5,406 nucleotides of DNA from an uncultured Oscillospiraceae bacterium (GTDB lineage: Bacteria; Bacillota; Clostridia; Oscillospirales; Oscillospiraceae), in assembly GCA_934636045.1 (NCBI GenBank), contig CAKTZP010000135.1:1-5406 (forward strand), written 5' to 3'. A program made the position numbers and the translations under genes. The notes under the pieces were generated by a model. The model worked only from the letters and a program-made list of their open reading frames with translations, had not been told where the DNA came from and searched no databases. This document shows, piece by piece, positions 1 to 5,406 of this stretch (the stretch's first letter is position 1; the number at the start of each line of letters is the position of its first letter).

Positions 1-226
1 CGATCAGGAGACGCTGTTCACCATCAATATGTTCTTTGAAAACAACCTCAATGTTTCCGAGACTTCCCGCAAGCTCTTTGTCCACCGCAACACGCTGGTC
101 TACCGTCTGGAAAAGATCAAGAAGCTGACCGGCTTGGATCTGCGGGAGTTTGACGACGCGATCATTTTCAAGGTCGCGCTGATGGTCAAAAAGTATCTCG
201 CCTCCCGCGAGAACCGCATGATGTAA
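1..226 (+). CDS. PucR/CdaR-type helix-turn-helix transcriptional regulator, C-terminal end (5' truncated by window)
   Basis: The reading frame is open from base 2, so the gene begins before the window and only its last 74 residues are present. They match the C-terminal DNA-binding domain of the PucR/CdaR family (HTH_30 type). The visible pattern is a helix around ETLFTINMFFENN, then LNVSETSRKLFVHRNTLVYR, then LEKIKKLTGLDL and a final helix. VHRNTLVYRL is the recognition helix typical of the family. Full-length members are about 300-550 residues, with variable N-terminal sensor domains that cannot be seen here, so the ligand and targets are unknown. The stop codon lies 16 bases before ftsE with no room for a terminator or separate promoter, so the regulator and ftsEX are probably co-transcribed. 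The ATG at 29 is an internal methionine, because the homologous domain extends upstream of it. Confidence 0.88.
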   Translation, partial: DQETLFTINMFFENNLNVSETSRKLFVHRNTLVYRLEKIKKLTGLDLREFDDAIIFKVALMVKKYLASRENRMM

Positions 227-242
227 GGAACTTGGTGTATTT

Positions 243-932
243 ATGATTGATCTGAAAGAAGTTACCAAAACCTATGAGACCGGAACGCACGCGCTCAACG
301 GAATCGATCTGCACATCGACGACGGCGAGTTTGTCTTTCTGGTCGGTCAGTCCGGCTCGGGCAAATCGACGGTCATCAAGCTGCTGACGGGCGAGCTGCG
401 CCCCACCTCCGGCTCAATTCTCGTCAACGGTTACCAGCTTGAGTCGATCAAGCGTTCCTCCGTTCCGTACCTGCGCCGCACACTGGGCGTTATTTTCCAG
501 GACTTCCGCTTGATCGAAAACAAGACGGTCTATGAAAATGTCGCCTTTGCCATGCGCGTTATCGGTGCCGCGCCCAAGGAAATCAAGCAGCGCGTGCCGT
601 ATGTGCTGGAGCTGGTCGGACTGGAGAACAAAGCGCGCCGCCTGCCAAAGGAGCTTTCCGGCGGCGAGCAGCAGCGTGTCGCCATCGCCCGCGCGCTCAT
701 CAATAACCCCACCATGATCATTGCCGACGAGCCCACAGGCAACCTTGACCCGGCGCGTTCGTTCGAGATCATGCTGCTTTTGGAGCAGATCAACGCCCTC
801 GGCACGACCGTCATGGTCGTTACCCACGAGAAGGCACTGGTCGACCGCTTCACCAAGCGCGTGGTGGCCATTGACGAGGGCAGAGTGATCAGCGACGGAA
901 TGGATGGGTACTACAATTATGAAGAGACATAA
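243..932 (+). CDS. ftsE: Cell division ATP-binding protein FtsE
   Basis: This is the cytoplasmic ATPase of the FtsEX complex, which uses ATP hydrolysis to drive FtsX and so switch on cell-wall hydrolases outside the membrane. At 229 residues it has the normal FtsE length. All ABC ATPase motifs are present: A-loop Tyr11, Walker A GQSGSGKST at 35-43, Q-loop Gln86 in the FtsE-like FQDFRLI, signature LSGGEQQ at 138-144, Walker B MIIADE at 158-163 with catalytic Glu163, D-loop NLDP at 167-170 and switch His195. The ATG is preceded by AAGGAA at 225-230, which overlaps the upstream stop region and has a rather long spacing of 12 bases. The 3' end overlaps ftsX. LolD and MacB ATPases are similar, but the following FtsX-type membrane protein and the M23 hydrolase settle the identity. 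Confidence 0.97.
   Translation: MIDLKEVTKTYETGTHALNGIDLHIDDGEFVFLVGQSGSGKSTVIKLLTGELRPTSGSILVNGYQLESIKRSSVPYLRRTLGVIFQDFRLIENKTVYENVAFAMRVIGAAPKEIKQRVPYVLELVGLENKARRLPKELSGGEQQRVAIARALINNPTMIIADEPTGNLDPARSFEIMLLLEQINALGTTVMVVTHEKALVDRFTKRVVAIDEGRVISDGMDGYYNYEET
902..908 (+). promoter_or_regulatory. Probable ribosome binding site of ftsX, inside ftsE
   Basis: GGATGGG lies 10 bases before the ATG at 919 and within the last codons of ftsE. It is an imperfect Shine-Dalgarno match. It supports the 919 start over the 904 start, which would fall within this site. Confidence 0.5.
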
Positions 933-1803
933 CAATTTCGGCTATCTGGTAGGCGAGGGCTTCCGCGCAGTATTCAAGCACGGCTTCATGTCCTTTGCGG
1001 CAATCTGCATTACCGTGGCCTGCCTTGTCATCATCAACAGCTTCGCGCTCATTGCCTACAATATGGATCTTATGGTCGAGGATGTACAGAAGCAGATGCG
1101 TGTCGTCGTGGCCATCGATGAGACCTATTCCCATGCCGAGGCCAAGAGCGTCGGCTCGCGCATCAACCTCATCCCAAACGTCGAAAACGCAGAGTATCTG
1201 TCCCGCGAGGACGCCCTGAAGAACTTTGCTGACGATTTTGATGATTCCCTTTTTGAGGGCCTGGATGCTTCCTCCATGCGCGATCAGTTCATCATTACTC
1301 TGGTGGATAATGCGCTGGTCGAGGAGACCACCGCGGAGCTGGAGCAGGTCGAGGGCGTGGCGGCAGTCTATGCCGATCCCGACCTTGCACAGTCCCTTGC
1401 GACGATCCGCAACGTGCTGTACATTGCCTCGCTTGCAATTGCGGCGGTGCTGTTCGTTGTGTCGCTGATCATCATCTCCAACACGATCCGCCTGGCCATG
1501 CTCGACCGGCGCGAGGAGATCGCCATCATGAAGATGGTCGGCGCGACCAACAGCTTCATCCGTCTGCCGTTTTTCATCGAGGGCTTCCTGCTGGGTCTGT
1601 TCGGCTCGGTGCTGTCGTTCTTCCTTGAATGGGGACTTTACAATGTTATCCGCACGGCGATTCTTGAGACGAACCTCTCGGTCATCATCATCGTGCCCTT
1701 CACGGACGTCCTGCTGCCGCTGGCCGCGGTTTGCGCAATCGCAGGCTTCTTTATCGGCATCTTCGGCAGCCTGATGTCCATCCGCAGATTCCTGAAGGTG
1801 TAA
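919..1803 (+). CDS. ftsX: Cell division protein FtsX (permease-like subunit)
   Basis: FtsX is the membrane partner of FtsE and passes the ATPase cycle to an extracellular cell-wall hydrolase. Counting from the ATG at 919 the protein has 294 residues and the FtsX topology: a short cytoplasmic N-terminus, TM1 at about 25-46, an extracellular domain at about 47-165, TM2 at about 166-190, TM3 at about 219-243 and TM4 at about 263-287. The conserved cytoplasmic segment after TM2 reads NTIRLAMLDRREEIAIMKMV (188-207) and continues with GAT, the FtsX/MacB hallmark. I chose the ATG at 919 over the in-frame ATG at 904. It has GGATGGG at 902-908 at a good distance, and it gives the usual charged N-terminus MKRHNNFGYLVGEGFRAVF. 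The start lies inside ftsE (14-base overlap), which suggests translational coupling. The extracellular domain is the expected docking site for the coiled coil of the next gene's product. Confidence 0.95.
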   Translation: MKRHNNFGYLVGEGFRAVFKHGFMSFAAICITVACLVIINSFALIAYNMDLMVEDVQKQMRVVVAIDETYSHAEAKSVGSRINLIPNVENAEYLSREDALKNFADDFDDSLFEGLDASSMRDQFIITLVDNALVEETTAELEQVEGVAAVYADPDLAQSLATIRNVLYIASLAIAAVLFVVSLIIISNTIRLAMLDRREEIAIMKMVGATNSFIRLPFFIEGFLLGLFGSVLSFFLEWGLYNVIRTAILETNLSVIIIVPFTDVLLPLAAVCAIAGFFIGIFGSLMSIRRFLKV

Positions 1804-1819
1804 CGCACACCCCTTTGCC

Positions 1820-1828
1820 TAAGGAGGT
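1820..1828 (+). promoter_or_regulatory. Strong ribosome binding site of the M23 peptidase gene
   Basis: TAAGGAGGT is a full-length Shine-Dalgarno sequence 5 bases before the ATG at 1834. It is much stronger than the sites before ftsE and ftsX, which suggests that the secreted hydrolase is made in excess over the membrane complex. That last point is inference. Confidence 0.85.
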
Positions 1829-1833
1829 ATTTT

Positions 1834-3099
1834 ATGTATAAGTACAGACGCCTCATGGTGTCGCTGATCGCGGTGGCGCTGGTTGTAGCCATGCTTGCCG
1901 GCTTCATCGTCATGATTGTCAACGCCGCCAAGTCCTCTTCTGAAATTCAGGAGGAGATTGATAAGCTCCAAGAGCAGTCGGACGAGCTTGCCGCCCAGCG
2001 CGAGGAGCTGGAAAGTCAGATCAGCGCTAACCGCTCCAAGACCCTGACGACCGTGGAGCAGAAGGCGCAGGTCGACCAGCAGATCGAGCTGACGCGGCAG
2101 GAGATCGAAAATACCAACGAGCAGATCCATCAGTACAGTGAGCTCATCGCCGAAAAGCAGGCCGAGCTTGACGAGCTGAAGACGAAGCAGGACGATCTGT
2201 TCAGCCGTTATAAGCTCCGCATGCGCGCCATGCAGGAGCGCGGCGAGATCTCGGCATGGGCAGTGGTGCTGCAGTCGGAGGATTTTGCCGACATGCTCAA
2301 CTGCCATGCCATGATCGAGGAGATCGCAAAGACCGACCAGCGCATGATGGATGAAATGCGCGCGCTGGCCGAACAGGTGCTCTCCGCCAAGGATGCGCTG
2401 GCTGATGAAAAGACCCAGCTGGAGCTCAAGAAGGCCGAGCTGGCCGACGCGGAGGACAACCTCTCCGAAATGCGCAAGGAATCCGAAGCCCTGCTGACGC
2501 AGCTGGTCTCCGACAAGGAAAAGCTGATCAAGGAGGCGGAGGAATACGAGGCGCAGGAGGCTGCGCTGAGCGACCAGATCGCCGCGTTAGAGCAGGAGCG
2601 CACAGCCGCCCTGCAGCGCGAGTGGGAGGCGGCGCATCCGCCTCAGCCGGATAACAACGGCGGCACCACCGATCCTGCCCCCGTTCCCAGCACCGGCGAG
2701 AGCTTCCTTTTCCCGCTGCCGGCAGGCGCGGGCACGGTGCTGACCAGCCCCTACGGCTACCGCACCCACCCGATCACCGGCAACTACACGATGCATAACG
2801 GTGTCGACCTCGCCATCGGCGCAGGCACCCCGATCTACGCGACGAAGAGCGGCTATGTCACCACCGCTACATATAATTATGCCTATGGCTACTATGTTAC
2901 CATCAACCACATGGACGGCTTCTCGTCCCTGTACGGCCATATGACAAATTATATCGTCAGCGAGGGCGACTATGTCGAACGCGGCCAGACCATCGGCTAC
3001 GTTGGCACGACCGGCTATTCGACGGGAAACCACCTGCACTTCACCATTTATTATAACGGCGGTACCGTCAATCCCATGAGCTACATCTCTCTGCAGTGA
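1834..3099 (+). CDS. Secreted or membrane-anchored coiled-coil M23 (LytM) murein endopeptidase, EnvC/CwlO-like FtsEX partner
   Basis: This is a 421-residue peptidoglycan hydrolase predicted to cut peptide cross-links. Domains in order: a hydrophobic signal or anchor at 8-30 after a basic start (possible cleavage after VNA at 29-31); coiled coil at about 34-123; a conserved hinge at about 124-175 (YKLRMRAMQERGEI, then LQSEDFADML) like that of the EnvC/PcsB/CwlO group; a second coil to about 265; a Pro/Gly/Thr linker at about 268-287; and an M23 domain at about 291-421. The M23 zinc ligands are His321 and Asp325 (HNGVD) and His402. The catalytic histidines are His369 (YGHM) and His400 (HLHF). 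All are present, so the enzyme should be active, unlike E. coli EnvC. It lies 30 bases after ftsX, as expected of the hydrolase controlled by FtsEX, with the coils gating the active site. Retention by the membrane versus release is not resolved by the sequence. Confidence 0.93.
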   Translation: MYKYRRLMVSLIAVALVVAMLAGFIVMIVNAAKSSSEIQEEIDKLQEQSDELAAQREELESQISANRSKTLTTVEQKAQVDQQIELTRQEIENTNEQIHQYSELIAEKQAELDELKTKQDDLFSRYKLRMRAMQERGEISAWAVVLQSEDFADMLNCHAMIEEIAKTDQRMMDEMRALAEQVLSAKDALADEKTQLELKKAELADAEDNLSEMRKESEALLTQLVSDKEKLIKEAEEYEAQEAALSDQIAALEQERTAALQREWEAAHPPQPDNNGGTTDPAPVPSTGESFLFPLPAGAGTVLTSPYGYRTHPITGNYTMHNGVDLAIGAGTPIYATKSGYVTTATYNYAYGYYVTINHMDGFSSLYGHMTNYIVSEGDYVERGQTIGYVGTTGYSTGNHLHFTIYYNGGTVNPMSYISLQ

Positions 3100-3106
3100 C
3101 CCATCA

Positions 3107-3144
3107 TCCCAGAGTTTGGTCGTCAAACTCTGGGAGATGTTTTT
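3107..3144 (+). terminator. Rho-independent terminator after the ftsEX-hydrolase operon
   Basis: A perfect 12-bp stem, TCCCAGAGTTTG at 3107-3118 with CAAACTCTGGGA at 3124-3135, closes a five-base loop GTCGT. After GATG it is followed by TTTTT at 3140-3144. It begins 8 bases after the hydrolase stop. The four-base gap between stem and T run makes it weaker than an ideal terminator, so some readthrough into the protease gene is likely. The complementary strand lacks a T run, so it works in one direction only. Confidence 0.78.
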
Positions 3145-3149
3145 CAAGA

Positions 3150-3198
3150 AAAGCTCTGCCGAAGGCACTGCTGCTGTGGATGCTTCGCGCAGAGCTTT
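3150..3198 (+). repeat. Second, imperfect inverted repeat in the spacer before the S41 protease
   Basis: AAAGCTCTGC at 3150-3159 is the exact reverse complement of GCAGAGCTTT at 3189-3198. An inner stem, CGAAG at 3160-3164 with CTTCG at 3183-3187, extends the pairing with a single bulged C at 3188. The apical part, about 3165-3182, is GC-rich and loosely paired. The structure ends 13 bases before the GGAGG of the protease gene. It has no convincing T run, so it is not clearly a second terminator. It could be a messenger-stabilising 5' structure, part of a tandem termination region, or a remnant of a small repeat element. Confidence 0.55.
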
Positions 3199-3211
3199 CT
3201 CAGTCAATTTT

Positions 3212-3216
3212 GGAGG
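3212..3216 (+). promoter_or_regulatory. Ribosome binding site of the S41 protease gene
   Basis: GGAGG sits 5 bases before the ATG at 3222. It fixes the start there and argues against the longer in-frame start at GTG 3096. Confidence 0.85.
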
Positions 3217-3221
3217 AAATC

Positions 3222-4436
3222 ATGAAACAGAAGCTTTTACTTTTGACCTCTGCGCTGCTGATTGCGGCGCTTTTCGCCGGCTGCGCGCTGCTGCCGCCGA
3301 ATCTGTTCTCGCCCACCGAGCCGAGCGAGTCTACCGGAGAGACCGTTACGGTCGACGCCGACTATCTGGCCAAGCTCGAGGAGGTCGTCGGCCTGCTTGA
3401 CGCGGTCTATATCGATGGCTACGATACCTCAAGCCTCGGCGACGCGCTGGCCGAGGCGGCGGTGGCCGCCACCGGCGACCGCTGGAGCTATTACATCAGC
3501 GCCGACGACTATGCCGCCTACGTTGAGTCCAATGAAAATGCCTACGTCGGCATCGGTGTGACCATCCAGCACCTCAACGAGGACGACCCCGGCTTTACCA
3601 TTGCTTCCGTGACCCGCAACAGCCCGGCCGCGGAGGCGGGACTTCAGGTCGGCGATATGGTCGTCGCTGTTGAGGGCGAAGCCGTCGACCCGGAGGATAT
3701 GACCGCTACACAGCAAAAGGTGCGCGGCGAGGCCGGCACGGACGTGACGCTGACCGTTCTGCGCGGCAGTGAGCACATCGACGTGACCATCACCCGCAAC
3801 GTCATTGAGACCGAGGTTGTGTCCTATGAGATGATGGAGGACGACATCGGCTATATCAAGATCAACAACTTCGATGCACACTCCGCCCGCGACACCATTG
3901 CCGCAATCGACGAGCTGGTCGCACAGGGCGCGGAGGCGCTCGTGTTCGATCTGCGCTTCAATCCCGGCGGCCGCAAGGACGAGCTTGTCACGGTGCTGGA
4001 CTACCTTCTGCCCGAGGGCCCGCTGTTCCGCTCGGTGGATTATCTCGGCAGGGAAGAGGTCGATACCTCGGACGCCGACTGCCTTGCGCTGCCCATGGCT
4101 GTGCTCATCAACGACGATTCCTACTCCGCTGCGGAGTTCTTTGCTGCAGCGCTTCAGGAGTATCACTGGGCGACCATCGTCGGCACGCAGACCTGCGGCA
4201 AGGCCAATTATCAGCAAACCTTCCTGCTCAGCGACGGCTCGGCCGTTGCGGTCTCGACCGGCCACTATCAGACGCCGAACGGCGTGACGCTCACAGACAT
4301 TGGCGTCACGCCGGACATCCCCGTCGAGGTCGATGAACAGACCTACGCCGCGCTTTATTTTGGCGAGGTCGAAAAAACGGACGATGCGCAGCTGCAAGCA
4401 GCAATTTCTGCCCTGAATTCGGAAAAACCCGAATAA
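3222..4436 (+). CDS. S41 family C-terminal processing peptidase (CtpA/CtpB-like) with lipoprotein signal
   Basis: This is a 404-residue serine protease of the CTP/tail-specific family, which cleaves exported proteins outside the membrane. The N-terminus is MKQK, a hydrophobic stretch and FAGC at 18-21, a lipobox with Phe where Leu is usual, so Cys21 is probably lipidated. Next come a Ser/Thr/Glu-rich tether, a cap region at about 45-105 and a PDZ domain at about 107-195 (YVGIGVTI; SPAAEAGLQVGD). The S41 core begins with IGYIKINNF, then DLRFNPGG at 243-250. The catalytic triad fits Ser302 (NDDSYSAAEF), Lys327 and Gln331 (CGKANYQQ); the spacings of 25 and 4 match those of characterised CTPs. 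IGVTPDIPV is the usual distal motif. The start is chosen from the ribosome binding site and signal sequence. B. subtilis also has ctpB beside ftsEX, so the context is familiar, but the substrate is unknown; the neighbouring M23 hydrolase is a candidate. Confidence 0.93.
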   Translation: MKQKLLLLTSALLIAALFAGCALLPPNLFSPTEPSESTGETVTVDADYLAKLEEVVGLLDAVYIDGYDTSSLGDALAEAAVAATGDRWSYYISADDYAAYVESNENAYVGIGVTIQHLNEDDPGFTIASVTRNSPAAEAGLQVGDMVVAVEGEAVDPEDMTATQQKVRGEAGTDVTLTVLRGSEHIDVTITRNVIETEVVSYEMMEDDIGYIKINNFDAHSARDTIAAIDELVAQGAEALVFDLRFNPGGRKDELVTVLDYLLPEGPLFRSVDYLGREEVDTSDADCLALPMAVLINDDSYSAAEFFAAALQEYHWATIVGTQTCGKANYQQTFLLSDGSAVAVSTGHYQTPNGVTLTDIGVTPDIPVEVDEQTYAALYFGEVEKTDDAQLQAAISALNSEKPE

Positions 4437-4440
4437 ATAC

Positions 4441-4469
4441 TTGACAGAACCGAGCTTTTCTTCTATAAT
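4441..4469 (+). promoter_or_regulatory. Consensus sigma-A (sigma-70 type) promoter for greA-lysS
   Basis: TTGACA at 4441-4446 and TATAAT at 4464-4469 are both perfect consensus hexamers with the optimal 17-base spacer. The -35 box begins only 5 bases after the protease stop codon, and the A/T-rich end of that gene could act as an upstream element. Transcription would be expected to start near 4476, giving a leader of about 26 bases with no room for a riboswitch. A short T run (4494-4499) lies between the ribosome binding site and the start codon. Confidence 0.93.
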
Positions 4470-4487
4470 CATTGCGATTAACTGAGT

Positions 4488-4492
4488 GGAGG
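4488..4492 (+). promoter_or_regulatory. Ribosome binding site of greA
   Basis: GGAGG lies 9 bases before the ATG at 4502, separated by C, six T residues, G and T. It rules out the upstream in-frame TTG at 4472, which lies before the predicted transcription start. Confidence 0.85.
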
Positions 4493-4501
4493 CTTTTTTG
4501 T

Positions 4502-4981
4502 ATGGCAAAGGAATTTAAAATTACGCGCGAGCGCTTAAAGGAACTGGAAGCTGAGCTGAACTACCTGAAGACCACCCGCGAAAAAGAAGTAGCAGAGCTG
4601 ATCAAGGAGGCGCGTTCCTTCGGCGATCTGTCCGAAAACAGCGAATATGATGAGGCAAAGAACGAGCAGGCGAAGCTCTACGGCCGCATCGCCGAGGTGG
4701 AGAATATCCTGACGCATGCCGTCGTGTTTGACGAGACCTCCGATGCTGAGAATGCCGGCGTTGTCGGCCTCGGCTGCACGATCAAGGTGCGCGATTTGGA
4801 ATTTGACGAGACTTCCGTCTATACCATCGTCGGTTCGCAGGAGGCCAACCCCATGGAGGCCAGAATCTCGGACGATTCCCCATTCGGCAAGGCCATGCTC
4901 GGCAAACGCATCGGCGATATCGTCGAGTTTGAGGCACCGTCCGGCACCGTTAAGTTCGAAATTCTCGCCGTCGAGCGATAA
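4502..4981 (+). CDS. greA: Transcription elongation factor GreA
   Basis: GreA enters the secondary channel of RNA polymerase and stimulates cleavage of backtracked RNA, rescuing arrested complexes. The 159 residues match the usual length (158 in E. coli). The N-terminal coiled-coil hairpin spans about 8-75, with the conserved tip FGDLSENSEYDEAKNEQ at 40-56. Its acidic residues Asp42 and Glu45 correspond to the Mg-coordinating Asp41 and Glu44 of E. coli GreA. The C-terminal FKBP-like domain covers about 84-159 and includes SDDSPFGKAMLGKRIGD. The intact acidic tip makes this a cleavage factor and not a Gfh-type inhibitor. The gene is transcribed from the consensus promoter upstream and is followed after 21 bases by lysS, a pairing common in Firmicutes. 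Confidence 0.98.
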   Translation: MAKEFKITRERLKELEAELNYLKTTREKEVAELIKEARSFGDLSENSEYDEAKNEQAKLYGRIAEVENILTHAVVFDETSDAENAGVVGLGCTIKVRDLEFDETSVYTIVGSQEANPMEARISDDSPFGKAMLGKRIGDIVEFEAPSGTVKFEILAVER

Positions 4982-4991
4982 CACAGAAATC

Positions 4992-4997
4992 AGGAGG
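4992..4997 (+). promoter_or_regulatory. Ribosome binding site of lysS
   Basis: AGGAGG lies 5 bases before the GTG at 5003 and only 3 bases before an out-of-frame ATG at 5001. The GTG has the better spacing and the only frame that stays open. Confidence 0.85.
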
Positions 4998-5002
4998 TTC
5001 AT

Positions 5003-5406
5003 GTGGCAAAGTTTGTACCGCAGGAGGAACTGTCTCTCGTAGACCAGGTTCGAATCCGCAGAGAAAAGCTGGCGCAGCTCCGGGAAAGCGGCAGAGATCC
5101 CTTCCGGCTGACGCGCTTTGACGTTACAACCAACAGTGCCGAGATCAAGGAGCACTTTGACGATATGGAGGGCAAGTCCGTCTCTGTCGCCGGACGTCTG
5201 ATGACCAAGCGCGGCATGGGGAAGGTGATTTTTGCCGATCTACAGGACGATACCGGCCGCATTCAGCTTTATCTCAAGTTTGACGAGATGGAGGAGGCCA
5301 ATTTCGAGGCCTGCCGCAAGCTCGACATCGGTGATATTGTCGGTGTGAACGGTGACGTCTTCCGCACCCAGCGTGGCGAGATCTCCGTCCGCGCGCACAG
5401 TGTGAC
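5003..5406 (+). CDS. lysS: Lysyl-tRNA synthetase, class II, N-terminal part (3' truncated by window)
   Basis: LysS charges tRNA-Lys with lysine in the cytoplasm. The window holds 134 residues of a protein usually near 500. The N-terminal helix carries RREKLAQLRESGRDPF at 19-34, the tRNA-binding start typical of LysS. The OB-fold anticodon-binding domain then starts near residue 57, with SVAGRLMTKRGMGKVIFADL at 61-80 and QDDTGRIQLYL at 81-91. The class II catalytic domain and its motifs lie beyond the edge. The start is a GTG; the greA stop codon TAA is in the same frame just 21 bases upstream, so no earlier start is possible. Transcription is shared with greA. AspS and AsnS have a related OB fold, but the N-terminal helix and the GMGKVIFADLQD pattern point to LysS. 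Confidence 0.95.
   Translation, partial: MAKFVPQEELSLVDQVRIRREKLAQLRESGRDPFRLTRFDVTTNSAEIKEHFDDMEGKSVSVAGRLMTKRGMGKVIFADLQDDTGRIQLYLKFDEMEEANFEACRKLDIGDIVGVNGDVFRTQRGEISVRAHSV

Noticed and set aside
414..935. A 173-codon minus-strand frame opposite ftsE.
   Set aside because: It is a shadow of ftsE. There is no family resemblance, and the forward ABC motifs are complete.
1834..3099. Classification of the hydrolase as catalytically dead EnvC.
   Set aside because: All expected M23 zinc-binding and catalytic residues are visible, so a purely activating role is not supported by the sequence.
3096..3221. In-frame GTG at 3096 that would add 42 residues to the S41 protease and overlap the hydrolase stop as GTGA.
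   Set aside because: The extension has no good ribosome binding site, runs through the terminator and second hairpin, and would bury the lipoprotein signal. The ATG at 3222 has GGAGG at ideal spacing and starts directly with the signal sequence.
4418..4433. Short dyad TTCGG-AAAAAC-CCGAA at the end of the protease gene as a possible terminator.
   Set aside because: The stem has only five pairs, lies inside the coding sequence and has no T run after it. The protease message probably runs on into greA.
4472..4501. In-frame TTG at 4472 as a start for greA.
   Set aside because: It precedes the predicted transcription start and the ribosome binding site. The ATG at 4502 gives the standard GreA N-terminus.
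3429..4508. A long open frame (359 codons) on the minus strand, antisense to the S41 protease.
   Set aside because: The protein has no recognisable domain and mirrors codon bias in a GC-rich gene. The forward frame encodes a complete protease with all its catalytic residues.
1..5406. Search for mobile elements, CRISPR arrays, toxin-antitoxin pairs, defence genes, tRNAs or riboswitches.
   Set aside because: None were seen. Coding is nearly continuous with recognisable housekeeping and cell-wall genes, and the only sizeable spacer (3100-3221) is explained by hairpins.

Overview
The window is a gene-dense stretch with all genes on the + strand. It looks like a moderately GC-rich member of the Firmicutes (class Clostridia, Oscillospirales-like; the taxon is an inference). 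The reasons are strong AGGAGG-type ribosome binding sites, a perfect sigma-A type promoter, a Gram-positive style FtsEX plus secreted hydrolase plus C-terminal processing protease cluster, and a greA-lysS pair. No mobile element, CRISPR array, tRNA or rRNA is visible, and no gene-free stretch exceeds about 125 bases.

Layout. Bases 1-226 hold the 3' end of a PucR/CdaR-type helix-turn-helix regulator. After 16 bases comes ftsE (243-932), which overlaps ftsX (919-1803). A secreted coiled-coil M23 (LytM) murein endopeptidase follows at 1834-3099 with an ideal ribosome binding site. A 12-bp hairpin followed by five T residues (3107-3144) and a second imperfect dyad (3150-3198) separate it from an S41 C-terminal processing protease with a lipoprotein signal (3222-4436). 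A consensus promoter (4441-4469) then starts the next unit, greA (4502-4981) and the 5' end of lysS (5003 to the window edge).

How the genes work together. FtsE (ATPase) and FtsX (membrane subunit) form the type VII ABC-like mechanotransmission complex, which activates cell-wall hydrolases from outside the membrane during division or elongation. The adjacent coiled-coil M23 protein is the obvious partner. All its expected catalytic and zinc residues are visible, so it is probably a cutting enzyme and not a degenerate activator like E. coli EnvC. The neighbouring lipoprotein protease of the CtpA/CtpB family acts on the same side of the membrane and could process or turn over the hydrolase; that link is inference from position and from known examples elsewhere. 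GreA (transcript cleavage factor) and LysS (lysyl-tRNA synthetase) are housekeeping functions on their own promoter.

Nothing here clearly amounts to a new system. The points most worth a second look are the active-site-intact FtsEX partner, its pairing with a lipoprotein S41 protease, the double-hairpin spacer between them, and the start-site details of ftsX, the protease and lysS.
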